A DNA stretch of 64,000 nt from Paragordius varius (taxonomy: Eukaryota; Nematomorpha), in contig OZ176053.1 in NCBI GenBank assembly GCA_964247055.1, forward strand, positions 11,904,001-11,968,000, written 5' to 3'. How positions within the stretch are numbered: the first letter of the stretch is position 1; each line of letters begins with the position of its first letter. Under the pieces are notes generated by a model. That model saw nothing but the letters and a program-made list of their open reading frames with translations. It was not told the DNA's origin and made no database searches. Shown in pieces: positions 23,879 to 35,855 of this stretch. Both the position numbers and the translations under genes were made by a program.

Positions 23879-24585
23879 CCATTTACACTTCAAGAGTGTC
23901 CTTGAACAATTCAAGTTGGTCCTTGAACAATTCAAGTTGGTCCTTGAACAATTCAAGTTGGTCCTTGAACAATTCAAGTTGGTCCTTGAACAATTCAAGT
24001 TGGTTTTCGAACAATTCAAGTTGGTCTTTGAACAGTTCAAGTTGGTCCTTAAACATTTCAAGTTGGTCCTTAAAATTCATAAATTTTGATTTAACCATAA
24101 TTTTTGCATTTATTCTTTTATTTTATTATTTATTAACCTAATTTTCATTATTTATTATATATTTATTCATTTAAAAATAAAAATTTTTATTGAAAAATCA
24201 CTTTTTTGTTTCAAACTATTTTTTTTTCAATTGAACAAAATTATTGACTTTTAAATGTTTTTAATGAAAAAATTTAATTAATAACCCAGAAAACTTATAT
24301 ATTTTTTCATTTCGTGTTAAAACCTATAAATATCCAAAATTATTTTAAGAAATGAATAAAGATATAGTGTTTCTCAAAGATTAAAAGTTGATATCGATTT
24401 AAATTTTATGTTAAATAATAGAACATAGGTTAAAAACAATAAAATAGATGAATTATTTACAATTTGATTGATAAAATTTAAAAACAAAACAAAAAAGTCA
24501 AAGGACCAACTTGAATTGTTCAAGGACCAACTGTTGTTCAAGGACCAACTTGAATTGTTCAAGGACACTCTTGAAGTGTAAATGG
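23879..24585. mobile_element. Foldback element with 21-bp minisatellite arms
   Basis: The terminal inverted repeat CCATTTACACTTCAAGAGTG is found at both ends, each flanked by TA (23877-23878, 24586-24587), as for Tc1/mariner-like insertions. The left arm continues as eight 21-bp units (about 23899-24066, core CTTGAACAATTCAAGTTGG), the first five identical. The right arm has about three inverted units (24504-24565). The core between is AT-rich and non-coding. Open frames here are a by-product of a 21-nt period. A diverged end of the same family is seen at about 55575-55625. Confidence 0.75.
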
Positions 24586-24616
24586 TATATTGCGCAATAA
24601 TAATTTCTGATTTATG

Positions 24617-26089
24617 CTAGAGGTGTCTCAACAAAAAATTATAAAGGGCAAAATAAAATATTTTTCTTGTATGCGCCGTTATATAATACCGAGGATAACT
24701 TGAGCACCTTTATTTATGTTCACATATTTATTTGGCACATCTTGCCAAAACTCCACATATCTTTCTTCGTTACGCATTTCTTAAATATAACTTCCAAATT
24801 GGAATCATTTTGAAAATCTACGAATTCTTCAATGATGTCTGATCAAAACCGAAATGCTTAAATTCCTTATATTGGATATATACACATGACATCAATTTTT
24901 AACGAGTTTTAAGCGATTTGTTATATTTCTTAATTTTTGAAATCTAAATTTCATCTCCAAGTTAAATGATTGTCTATTATTAAATTAATCTACCCGGTAA
25001 ATTCCATATTTTCTTCATAAATCGTTTTAAGTGTTGGAAAATATATGTCAAAAATTTTAAATATTTTTTGATGATTATGTTGTCGTTGAAAAATGGTGTT
25101 GCACTAATATTAGTGCTATAATCGATAGCAATACCATATTTGCCGTTTACAGCCAATAATGTGTTGTTAAAAATATATTTAGACATATCTTCAATGCGTG
25201 GAGCACATGTTGAATCAGAAAGTTAAAGTTTCTTAATCCTCCTTTTTATAATGGAATTTATCAAATAAAAAAGTGCAACCATTTATTAGATATTCTTTTA
25301 TTAGATAGAAATCATTAAACGGTTTTATATTTTTTCCTAAAATATAGCAAAATTCATACGAAGCTAATGTTACAGCGTTTTTCTGGAAAGCTATGGAAAT
25401 AAATTATGCTTTCTGGTATAATTCCTTTATCTTTAATTTTTTTCTATTTTTTCTCATGATTTTCTAATAATTTATGAGAATGACGTATTTTAGAATGTCA
25501 TTCAATATTTTATTTTTTTAGCTATGTTTTCCATACGTAACAACATTTTTTATTTAAAACAACAAAGAATTTTTCTTCCCATTCTTTTTTAAAGATGCGA
25601 TATTAATTGGATAATTTAAGTTTTTTAGCATTATATGTCATCCCTTGAAATTATGTTTAAATATTAATTATCATAAAATCGGAATATAATTTGAATGCTA
25701 TAAAAAAACAGGTCGAAATTTAATGATGTTGATTTGAAAAATATTTTATGGGAATGAGTTATGAAAAATGATGCAGGATAGCAAAGAAAAGAATTTGTAT
25801 ATGCAAGTTAGGGTGAAAGGCTTGCTTAAATACAAATACAATAATTTCAAAATAGAAAAGAAAATGAAATACAGAAACAACGTGTGCCAAAATTTTGAAA
25901 TTATTTTAATGTAGGGAATTTTTTATGCATTTCAAATTGGGTAAAAAATAAAAATTAACCAAATTAAAAGAGGAAATTCATTTATAAGTATTTTTTATTA
26001 TTTATCAATAAAAAAATTAAGGATATGGTCATAGAGAAATTTTAAAGCATTCTTAGGGCCGCAGGCTGCCCGCGGTTTGAGTATTACTG
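24617..26089 (-). mobile_element. Eroded hAT transposon (GTF2IRD2/ZBED-like transposase)
   Basis: On the minus strand the upper end begins CAGTAATACTCAAACCG and the lower end mirrors as CTAGAGGTGTCTCAAC on the plus strand, both variants of a common hAT terminus. The flanking 8-mers match only partly. Fragments of a transposase appear in order: a BED-type zinc-finger-like remnant about 25640-25450, an ASYEFCYILGKNIKPFND helix region about 25390-25300, LSDSTCAPRIEDMSKYIF followed by GIAIDYSTN (the DDE first-aspartate region, here D-Y-S-T) about 25230-25090, and a C-terminal piece about 24830-24700 with VEFWQDVPNKYVNINK. Several stops and frameshifts interrupt it, so no protein is made. Confidence 0.65.
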
Positions 26090-26339
26090 GTATATATGAA
26101 TTCGTACTCTATAATTACAGCCTTTAGAAATAAAAAAATTATAAGTGCGCTTTGCGAATTTTTATTCTAAGTAAAATGTTGGCTGATAAAATTTTTAGGA
26201 AAATATAATATGTATTTTTATTCATATATTCTTTGTTTCATATCCCCGAACCTAAGATTTCTTACATGTTTAATAATACTTGACCAACTAACTTATACTT
26301 GATATACGTAGCTAAACTTATTAATTCTATTGATCGTAT

Positions 26340-27420
26340 TAAATTAATTATCTTGTTGATTCCAACTGGTTAATTTTCGCAAGGATAACTGCTTTAATAT
26401 AACAGTCTCTTTAGATGTTGTATCACTTTTCACTAGAGTACCCAGATTAGAAGTTCTAATTTTAAACGATTTAACTAATAAAAGCTTACATTCGTATTCT
26501 AAAACTAACCCGCATCTGTCTTTATAATACCTCTTTTTTCTTTAACAATCAAGTCCAAACCCCATAGGCTCTATCGTTTCTCCGATTTTCACATATAATT
26601 TTATGGAAAGTTTTGAAAAACATACATTGGAATTGCTCCCCACGAAAGGTTGTGCAATTTTTGCCCTATAAATAGTTTTTAAAAGCATTATATTTACAAT
26701 GAAATATAATAATTTTTTAATGAGTTTTTTAGATAAAATGCTGACAAAAACCCCAGAGGGTAAATTCAATCACACGTACCGCAAACCAATACACACCAAC
26801 TTGTACCTCAACGCGTTCTCCCACAACCCTGTACATAAACAATCTGTAATCCGAACATTCATCTACAGAGCATATGATATCTACGATTCATCATCAGTCA
26901 AAACTTAGGTACAATTCTAAAATAATCTTTTAATCAAAATGGATATACTTCCAAACTTTTTGATCGAATATACTTCAAACATCCAAATCTAAATAATAAT
27001 AATAACAATGACTTTTCCACAGCTTGCTTGCCTTTTTTAACAATGTTACCACAAAAATTGGAAACATTTTGAATAAATTTGATAGTCGTACTCTAAATTA
27101 ATTAATTTAAAAGATTTAATCTCACGTTGCCACGTGTTCCAATGACCAAATATATTGGAGAAACTGGAATAATCATTATAAGGCTAACTCACTTATTCGC
27201 AATAATAAACCTTGGTCTATCAGAACATATATGCACAAAAGAGCACCAAATAATAAAAACAAAAGTAATCACGAAATCGATAACCCAATCAAGAGACACT
27301 ACACATACGTGAAGCAATAGAAATTAGGAAACGCAAAGCCAGTCTAAACAAAGACGTATCTTATTGTTGCGTCAATCTGGGACTACGCATTATATTAATA
27401 TTATAAATTAATACACATTA
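26340..27420 (+). mobile_element. Penelope-like retroelement remnant (RT plus GIY-YIG)
   Basis: A decayed copy in pieces. At about 26402 it reads VSLDVVSLFTRVP, the Penelope-type reverse transcriptase motif A. At about 26740-26900 it has KTPEGKFNHTYRKPIHTNLY and HKQSVIRT, diagnostic of the same family. At about 27150 it has KYIGETG of a GIY-YIG endonuclease, followed to about 27420 by the usual C-terminal stretch (RKRKASLNKDVSY). It is heavily broken and truncated at its 5' side. The region 26090-26340 before it is AT-rich with nothing recognised. Confidence 0.75.
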
Positions 27421-27891
27421 TTTATTACATAATTTAACTATCGTAAGGGTAATTGATTCTTCCAGTATAATCTTATTTTTACTGTTTTTTTGTCGATTAC
27501 CTTTATCCGCACCTGTATAAGCATTTACCATTTCATACAGTATTTATTTGACAATGAGTGTACTATATTAAATTTTAATTTTATTTAATCTTTACTATTT
27601 TATATTTATTGTTTCTCGAGTCACCACAGTAACCATAAGACATTTGAGCTAATTCGGTTTAAGCCATTTGCATAACCCTAAATATCGCCTTAAATTTACA
27701 TATATATATATATATATATATATGGTATGAGAACATGATAATTTATTGTTATACGTTGAAAATTATTAATCACTTTCAAAATTGGTCAAAAATGTTATAC
27801 ATTGGATATGTGTTTTAAATAATATCTCACATAAATGACATAACAAACCGTTTATTAATAATATAATGCATAGAAAAAAAAATATGTAGAA
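27421..27891. other. 3' flank between the Penelope-like remnant and receptor gene 1
   Basis: Holds the 21-bp sequence at 27608-27628 shared with 8386-8406, and a (TA)n run near 27705-27722. From about 27637 on it matches the downstream flank of receptor gene 2 (33121 onward), so the segmental duplication begins here. Confidence 0.6.
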
Positions 27892-28995
27892 TTAACATAA
27901 TGAGGGTGCATACTTTTTGAAATTTTTATCACTTATGAAATATACAAATATAGTACAAGTGTGAAATAATAATTCTAATATATCAGAGAAATCGATTACA
28001 ATTTCATCCAAAATTCGTTCTCGGGCAGCAATTAAGATAAAGTTTGGTAATTGACAGATGCAAAATAATAAATAATATATTATATTTGACAAAATTTTTT
28101 TATTAAAATTTGCACTTGGAGTGTTATTTGTTTTACCCAAATTTATTTGACTAATTTCATATTTTCTGATATTGATACGAGAAATAAAATTTATCCTCCC
28201 AAACTTTTTAAAATGGCATTTGTTATTGAGCTTAGCCAATAAAATACACGTCTTTACACCATAATAAACGCCTAAACTAGGTAAAATGTATAAAACAACC
28301 ATGCGAAAGATGTCATATTTTTTGACCCAAGCATATTTAAAAACTTCCAATATAAAATATATAGGAAACTGTTCTATTCCAAATTTACCCGATATTTTTA
28401 CGTTGCAGGAAACTACATCGTGCCAAAAAAGGGTTGAAAATGATAAAGAAATTCCCACCACAAGGCTAATGAAAAGTATTATTTTTTTCCGAAATACATA
28501 ATTCATCATACCACTTGATTGATATTGTTTTAATGTGTGCAGTAAAGATATATATTGACTGCGCAACATAAACACTAAGCTGATAGATGAAGCTGCGACT
28601 AATCCATTATAGAGGAAGAGTAAAACATGGAACCATTTCAACCAAATCCAACTATGTACAAATGGGTATCCCCGCATTAACACGGGTAACAATTGTAGAT
28701 TAGAGATTAAGCTAATTAGGCTTAACACAAAGTTTAATTGTCTGACAAACGAGAGATGAGAATAATACGTTTGGCAAGCAGGCATTTTCATGTTCAAGCG
28801 TATGCGTCGTAAAATAACTGACCCAACAAAGTTTCCTATAGTCCCAATTGTTAAAAGAGTACAAAATATTCCACTAGTAAGGTATGATTGAAGGCCTGTT
28901 TTTGGAAATAACCAATTTGACCGATCGGTGCAATTGATCTCATTATGATTGGCCAGCAAATTGTTGACGTATTTCCTTTTGTATTGAATATCCAT
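27892..28995 (-). CDS. Seven-transmembrane receptor, class A-like, copy 1
   Basis: Single uninterrupted frame of 367 residues from ATG at 28995; the frame stays open upstream but the paralogs start at this MDIQYKR. An extracellular N-terminus with an NCT glycosylation site precedes TM1 with the class A signature asparagine (IGNFVGSVIL), then a basic loop RRIRLNMKMP. The end of TM3 reads RSQYISLLH, a degenerate DRY region. TM6 has CICQLPNF in place of CWxP. TM7 ends FVYFISDKNFKKY, like the NPxxY-helix 8 junction but without NP. The usual cysteine at the top of TM3 is not evident. One residue is missing in TM5 relative to the two paralogs (GVYYG for GVLYYG), and the HPL after TM3 is HTL. Ligand unknown; it resembles invertebrate orphan receptors. 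Confidence 0.85.
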   Translation of the reverse strand: MDIQYKRKYVNNLLANHNEINCTDRSNWLFPKTGLQSYLTSGIFCTLLTIGTIGNFVGSVILRRIRLNMKMPACQTYYSHLSFVRQLNFVLSLISLISNLQLLPVLMRGYPFVHSWIWLKWFHVLLFLYNGLVAASSISLVFMLRSQYISLLHTLKQYQSSGMMNYVFRKKIILFISLVVGISLSFSTLFWHDVVSCNVKISGKFGIEQFPIYFILEVFKYAWVKKYDIFRMVVLYILPSLGVYYGVKTCILLAKLNNKCHFKKFGRINFISRINIRKYEISQINLGKTNNTPSANFNKKILSNIIYYLLFCICQLPNFILIAARERILDEIVIDFSDILELLFHTCTIFVYFISDKNFKKYAPSLC

Positions 28996-31900
28996 ATCAA
29001 TCACGATAGTGTAAATAATATTAAGAAGTTTATTAACTGGGAAACATAATAATATATATCTTAATTACTTCTTTTTAATATAACACCTTAATTAATTATT
29101 AATGACACTCACTGTTGTTATTTTTAAAAGTACTTCTCTGTTTTATATCTAGGAATCTAGTGTCGGAAAATTTTGGACGATTGGGAATCATAGCATGCCC
29201 TATAGACCAATAACTCATTGGAGCTTCATAGCGATGTCTGTCTGGAGTTTGGGTTTGATGTTAGTATTTGGTTATTAAGCTAAAGCCGTTTGTTAGGGTT
29301 ATAAGTTAGTATAATTAATAAGATATTTAAAAAATGTACACAAAAAAAATCTTGATGAACAATATATTTCTGTTAAAAAATGCAGCAGGAGTCTCATCAT
29401 GCTTCTAATTTTAAGCCTAGAGTCATTTAGGAAAAATGTTTACACTTTGGAAAATGGCAAAATTTGCTCACATTATACATTATAAATATTTTTTGGTATT
29501 TTAAAAAAATATCATCTAAATATCATAAACTAAATATAGAAAAATTATATTAAATATTTATTTTCAAATTTTGGTATCGAAAGTCTCATATCTTTAGACT
29601 TTTTTCCTAAATTCAAATGACCTGATGACTTGGCGCTATCTGAATATTTACATCTAGATCATAGCCAAGTTTTTTTGCTTGAAAATTTTATTTTGAAATC
29701 GCATTTTAGTTGCCTCAAAACTATACTGGCTAAGTTTTAAAAACATTTGATATTATAGGCCATATGTGTGTGAGCAATACCGAATTTGTTAATCTACGGA
29801 CAAACTAAAAGCTTTAACAAATATGAAAACAAGAAATCTTTGTGTGGAGATGTTTTAGCCAAACGATATATTATCTAAATGAAGTTTCGTATATTAAATT
29901 GACAAAATCAATCTCGAACCATAAAATTTCTTATGCCAGCATAATGAGGAAAACAATATGCGTTTTAGGAATAATTTGTGAAATTATTATAAAAAAACTG
30001 AAGATTTTGTAATAATGTTTTCTCAACGATTAAATTCACATTGTTGTTCTCGACACACATCAGAATTTGTTTTAGTTTATACGTGAGTGATTATTACTAA
30101 ATTTTAATTAGCTCACCGAACCCACAAACTAGCTTTCACATTACAAATCTGGGCTTCGGAAAATTTTTTAAGCATGTTCCTAAAATAAATTTTGTTTGCC
30201 AATATTTTAAGAATCAATTAATTAATAACACATATGTATCCTATCTATTATCAAAATTTAATATCGATTAACTGGTGAAACTATGCTCAACCTTTGAACC
30301 GCATTTACCCGCAACGCTCTCAGCGCGGACCGGAAGTTTTTCCACCACACTCATTAACATATTTATTAAAAAATAACTAATTTGAATATATTTTTTTACT
30401 AAAGCTTTGATATGTGTAAATATTGTAATTCTTTCGAACAGTGTAAATATTTATAAATAAATGGCTTTGAACTATTTTTACCAAGAATGTCATATAACAA
30501 TTTCAATGTTTATTTATGCTAAGCTTAACTAAGAATTTTAAATTATCTCCTTGTCCCGTAGCAAAAATATATTAGAAATCGGTCTCAGATTCCAATTATT
30601 TATTTCCATATATATATATATATATATATACACCAAAAAATTGCGAAATAATAACATAATAGCATACGTCGTAATCCTTTATTTTAAGAATAATTATTTT
30701 ATTTGTATGAACAAAAACAATTAGCTGTTGATCTACAACATTTTCTGATTCAAAATAAGTCTTACTTTTAAATTATCAAATTTATCTTAATCTAAATCAA
30801 TTTATTTCCATAATGCGTGAAACCATTATATTGTCTGAATATACAAAAGTTGACACCTTCTCTGTAAATAATTTTTAACACTTTACATTTTCATTTTTCT
30901 ATCGCGATGACATTTTGGGGTAGTTTTTTCTCAAAGCTTGAAGTAGTAAACAAACTACTGTTTTGAAAGTTTTGGTTAAATTATTAAACCTCTGTTCTAT
31001 CAGAAAAAAATATATCTAAACCATTTTTTCAACTTGCAGAGTTCCAAATTCAGATACCAAAACAAGATTGAAGCGAAAAGTTAAAAAATTAATAAATTAA
31101 TATTCTCATGATAAAAGCGGCTTAAAATTAATTATTTATATTTTTTAACCACCACAGTATACATTTACACGCCTTTTCACAATTTAAAGAGTAAAGATAG
31201 AAAATGGTGAGAAAATTGAAATTTTATTTTATATTTTTTAAAAAAAACGCGCCTTACAGGCTAAAGAAAGCATACTTATAAAATTGGTCCGATGTTACAA
31301 ATATTTAAGATATTCAATTTTATAACCCCGGGCTATAAATATATTTCAATGAGGGATACATCAAAACTAAAAGCATCATGAAATACTGATATTATCGGAT
31401 GTGCAGACCGTAATTTGTTATTCTTTATCATCATATATCTCTAACTATCGAAATGTGTTATGCATTCATTCAATATAAAATTTATTTTTTTCATTCACAA
31501 TTTAGCCAGGATTTTGCCCTTATTATTTGCATTTACTATATTTATCATTTAATTTTATCAATATTTTCTACAATTTTTTTTCTTCTAAAATAAACTAAAA
31601 AACTCATAAATATAAATAAAATTCTTGCGTGCCCCGATATTTTTTAAAAAACATTTCTGCTATTATACATATTATATATTGAAGTTAAGGGTCCATAATG
31701 AATTATTTATAGTCCTAAAATGAGTCAATCGCAAAACAGCGTTTAACTTAAATGTGATATTAAATGACATATTAAATGCATTGGGACATTTCTAACATGA
31801 TTATAATATTATATTATCGATTAATGATTGTTACATCATACAACATAAATTATTAAAAAGCAAAAATCAAAATCTTTTTTATCTTTTAATTCTATTTAAG

Positions 31901-33120
31901 AAGGAATGATCCTATGTTACATAATATAATACACACAGCGTCCATAATGAAATATATATATTCTAATAGGAAAATATATCAAGATTATCATGGTGCTCTG
32001 AGTTTTGACCCTTATAAACACCCCATGATTTTTGGTGTGGTTTTATACCCCATAAACATAAAAATTTATATATCTAGTATTGGGTCAAATTTAAGAATAA
32101 ACTTTTTTAGTCTTTAAGGCGAATATAGATAACCTTCACTGCAGTGGTTCCCAACCTTTTTTTTGATCATGATTAACCAAATTAAAATACAATCTTGCCC
32201 AACTGCCCTTCTTCCCAAAAAACAAAGATAAAAATACAAAATTTATTATATTATAAAAATCAAAATCAATCAGATGCTTGTAGCTGCAATTTTTGAAATA
32301 TTTTTTCCATATAGGGGACAGATCATATGCACCTGCTTCTTAACCTTCAATTTGTTTTGTTTTATTTTTTAATTAAATCAAGGCTGAGAATCCAGTTTTA
32401 CATAAACATGTTGATCTAAAATGTATCGAATCCGTAAGGCAATTGGAGATAATTTTGGATACAGATTATCCGCTTTTATCCAATTTTCGATATTATGGTT
32501 AGTAAACTAATTTGTCATAATTGGATCAAATTTCAGCTCGACAGTCTTTTCCTCTACTTCTATCGGGATGCTCACATCTTAACTCTATTTTATTTTTTTA
32601 TATTATAATATTTAGAACCAGTTAAGGAAAAGATTAGATACAGATGTGTGGATTTAGTTCTAATTCCCAATACTGTAACTTTATAATTTAAATTAAATAA
32701 TATTAAAAAAAACCAATTATCAAATAATAGTAAACATTACGTTTATTTACATAAAATTAAGGTTTTCCAGAATTTTCGCGCATCTCACTGATTTACAATA
32801 TACAGTCGACCACTGTAGCACATACATCCACCCCTGCTTTCAAATATCATATATCTCCTTACTCTACTGATACAAAATGATTTTGTATTCTCATATTTGT
32901 TAAAGATTGTATATGTCCATAAATCATACCTTAGGATTAATTAAAAATTATTTGATATTATAGCCATGTGAACGTAAACAGTTCCTAATTTGATTATTTG
33001 AATGAGCCGTATAAATACGGCTGACAACAATTTGTAAAATCGATATTTTCTATTTGTTTTTTTATTCTAAAATTTCTGATTTCATTAAGCACCGAAAGAG
33101 TGGCTTAAAATTTCCCATTT
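28996..33120. other. Upstream region of receptor 1, mostly repeats, no gene
   Basis: From 29160 to 29280 it shares a flank block with 35690-35800 and, inverted, with about 55790-55870. It therefore travels with the receptor genes and may hold their promoter. A site ATCTAGAT at 29652-29659 is the empty target of the hAT MITE found in unit 2. R1 covers about 29790-31930. At 32145 a classic hAT-like end (CAGTGGTTCCCAACC) begins a worn element whose other end may be near 32816. A (TA)n run lies near 30607. Confidence 0.55.
29790..31930 (+). repeat. Dispersed repeat R1, copy beside receptor 1
   Basis: Shares ordered blocks with 36320-38500 and 61650-63810: AACCGCATTTACCCGCAA, AAACAATTAGCT, GTAAACAAACTACTGTTTT, and a right end GGAATGATCC(T/C)ATGT. 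No coding frame or terminal repeat was recognised, so the class is unknown. Confidence 0.65.
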
Positions 33121-33274
33121 TGAACCATAAGACGTTTGAACTAACTCGATTTGAGCCATTAAAGGCTCATTTATTTAACCCTAAATATTACCTTAGTCTT
33201 CATACATATAATTTTACATGAGTGTTCGAACATGACAATTTATTGTTATAATTGGAAATTTTTAATCCCACTTA

Positions 33275-34363
33275 AACAGTGTACAAAAAAAATATTATGA
33301 TGAAATATATATATTTAAGAGAAAAATGTTTCGGGCTCGTGGTGAATAAAGTTATCACTTTTGTGGTAAGTGCTCCATATCAGAAAATGGCGAAATTGGA
33401 ACACATTTTTCTCATAAATTTTTTTAATGAAAGCTAAGTGCTTCATTCCAAAAATATCACTATAATATGTCATAAACTATTTATAAAAAGCAAAACAATA
33501 TTTTTATAATATTTTAATTTTAGATGTGGCTCCGAAAATCCCAAATTTTTAAAATTTAAGTTTTAGCAAAATTTGATGAAGCGTAAATAATTATTTTTTA
33601 GGCATGATGAAAACGATATAAAAACGCTTTTTTTATATAATTTGATGATGCTGAACATTTCTTTGAATTTTGATTAAAATATACGTTTGTCTTCAAATAT
33701 ATGTCTCAAATATAAATTGGTATTATATAAAAATTTACCAAAATTTGAAAATAAGGGGATTATTAAAATTCTGAAGCGATAGATATGTTCAGCATCATCA
33801 AATTATAAAAAAAAGTTTTTTTACAATATCCGAAAGCGTTTTTATACCGTTTCCATCATGCTTAAAAATAGCAGAAACTACGTTTCAACAAAATTTCGCT
33901 AAAAATTGAGTTTTTCTAAAAGTATGCATTTTTTAAAAAATATTTATTTTTGATGTCAAAATTTAGCATATATATAATTTTATTGCTAAATCCGGCCTTT
34001 TTGCCTTTATTTTTAAAGAACTATTTATATAAGAGCAAAATTAAAGGCTTTCGGGGTCCAATCTAAAATTAAGATATTATAAAACTATTTATTGCTTTGA
34101 TTTTTATGAGTAGTTTATGAATATTTTAGTGATATTTTTTGGAATGAAGCATTTAGCTTCATCAAAAAAAATTATTATAAAAAATGTGGTCAAATTTTTC
34201 AATTTTCTCAAACGGACCACCTACCACAAGTGTAAATAACTTTCTTATATCACTCCTAAGGGCCAAAATCATAAGCACCATGATACTCCTAATTCATTTC
34301 TCTATCTGAATATATTTATTTCATCAAGATTTTTTTTCATGACCCCCGATTTTGTACACTGTG
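33275..34363. mobile_element. R2 inverted-repeat element (Tc1/mariner-like) inserted beside receptor 2
   Basis: 1089 bp with ends ACAGTGTACAAAA and TTTTGTACACTGTG in inverted orientation, flanked by TA (33273-33274 and 34364-34365). The inverted similarity continues inward for more than 100 bp (the CCTTACGAGTGATATAAGAAAGTTATTTACAC-type block, diverged, on each side). It is non-coding. The matching place in unit 1 (around 27780) lacks it, giving a paralogous empty site. Confidence 0.75.
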
Positions 34364-34459
34364 TAATTGGTACAAAAATGTTGTCTCCGTTGGATATGTG
34401 TTTTAAAAAAATATCTCACATAAATGACATAAATATAATGTATAAAAAAATATATTGAA

Positions 34460-35560
34460 TCAAAATAATGAGGCATACTTTTTGAAATTTTTATCACTTA
34501 TAAAATACAAAAATATGGTACAAGTGTGAAATAATAATTCTAGTATATCGGAAAAATCGATTACAATGATATCTAAAATTTGTTCTCGGGCAGCAATTAT
34601 AATAAAGTTTGGTAATTGACAGATGCAAAATAATAAATAATATATTATATTTGACAAAATTTTTTTATTAAAATTTGCACTTGGAGTATTATTTGTTTTA
34701 CCCAAATTAATTTGACTAATTTCATATTTTCTCGTTTTGATATGAGGAATAAAATTTATCCTCCCAAATTTTTTTATGTGGCATTTGTTATTGAGTTTAG
34801 CCAATAAAATACAGGTTTTCACACCATAATATAAAACGCCTAAACTAGGTAAAATGTACAAAACAACCATGCGAAAGATATCATATTTTTTGACCCAAGC
34901 ATATTTAAAAACTTCCGATTCAAAATATATAGGAAGCTGTTCTATTCCAAATTTACCCGATATTTTTACGTTGCAGGAAACTACATCGTACCAAAAAAGG
35001 GTTGAAAATGATAAAGAAATTCCCACCACAAGGCTAATGAAAAGTATTATTTTTTTCCGAAATACATAATTCATCATAACACTTGATTGATATTGTTTTA
35101 ATGGGTGCAGTAAAGATATATATTGACTGCGCAACATAAACACTAAGCTGATAGATGAAGCTGCGACTAATCCATTATAGAGGAAGAGTAAAACATGGAA
35201 CCATTTCAACCAAATCCAACTATATACAAATGGGTATCCCCGCAAGAGCTCGGGTAACATTTGTAGGTTAGAGACTAAGCCAATAAGGCTCAACGCAAAG
35301 TTTAATTGTATAACAAAAGAGAGATAAGAATAATACGTTTGGCAAGCAGGCATTTTCATGTTCAAACGTATGCGCCGTAAAATAATTGATCCAACAAAAT
35401 TTCCTATAGTCCCGATTGCTAAAAGAGTACAAAATATTCCAACAGTAAGGTATGATTGAGGGCCTTTATTCCTGAAGAACCAATGTTGATTTGTGCAATT
35501 AATCCTCTTATGATTGACCAGTAAATTGTTGATGTAATTTCTTTTGTATTGAATATCCAT
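34460..35560 (-). CDS. Seven-transmembrane receptor, class A-like, copy 2
   Basis: Intronless, 366 residues, from MDIQYKRNYINNLL. By eye about nine in ten residues match copy 1. Layout: N-terminus with NCT; TM1 about 35-57 (IGNFVGSIIL); TM2 about 75-96; TM3 about 107-135 ending RSQYISLLHPL; TM4 about 160-182; second extracellular loop with one cysteine (DVVSCNVKISGKFG); TM5 about 228-250 (VLYILPSLGVLYYGVKTC); a long basic third intracellular loop; TM6 with CICQLPNF; TM7 ending FLYFISDKNFKKY. The RSQY and CQLP motifs replace the usual DRY and CWLP, as in copies 1 and 3, so these are family traits. Probable plasma-membrane receptor with unknown ligand. Confidence 0.87.
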   Translation of the reverse strand: MDIQYKRNYINNLLVNHKRINCTNQHWFFRNKGPQSYLTVGIFCTLLAIGTIGNFVGSIILRRIRLNMKMPACQTYYSYLSFVIQLNFALSLIGLVSNLQMLPELLRGYPFVYSWIWLKWFHVLLFLYNGLVAASSISLVFMLRSQYISLLHPLKQYQSSVMMNYVFRKKIILFISLVVGISLSFSTLFWYDVVSCNVKISGKFGIEQLPIYFESEVFKYAWVKKYDIFRMVVLYILPSLGVLYYGVKTCILLAKLNNKCHIKKFGRINFIPHIKTRKYEISQINLGKTNNTPSANFNKKILSNIIYYLLFCICQLPNFIIIAAREQILDIIVIDFSDILELLFHTCTIFLYFISDKNFKKYASLF

Positions 35561-35855
35561 ATTTCACGATGGTGTTTATTAGAATATTAAGTTTATTATC
35601 TGGGAAACATGAGAATATCTCATTTTGCTTCTTTTAAATGACACCAAATTAATTATTTATAATTTGCCGTTGCTATTAATAATTTATTTTATATCAAGGA
35701 GCACTTTAGTTATCGGAAATTTTTTGGACTTGGCAATCATGACATGCCTTATCGACCCTTAACTCATGCTTCATAGCGACGTACATCTGGAGTTTGGGTT
35801 TAATTTAGTTATTTTAAATTATTACCTAACGCTATAATATTTTTCACATCTAGAT

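Larger units (their letters stand above)
27637..32110. repeat. Segmental duplication, unit 1
   Basis: Aligns by eye with about 33121-38600: shared 3' flank (CCATAAGAC...TTTGA, ACCCTAAATAT), the receptor gene, its 5' flank, and then the R1 repeat. Identity is high inside the receptor frame and much lower outside. Unit 2 contains extra insertions (33275-34363 and 35856-36161) that are absent here. Confidence 0.75.

Noticed and set aside
23760-24141. Four open frames on both strands with seven-residue repeats
   Set aside because: A 21-bp tandem unit is open in several frames at once by periodicity. The repeats are arms of a foldback element, not a protein gene.
28286-28501. Plus-strand open frames opposite the receptor genes (also 34854-35069, and minus 56662-56898)
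   Set aside because: Antisense shadows of strongly conserved receptor coding sequence. They recur at the same place in all three copies for that reason.
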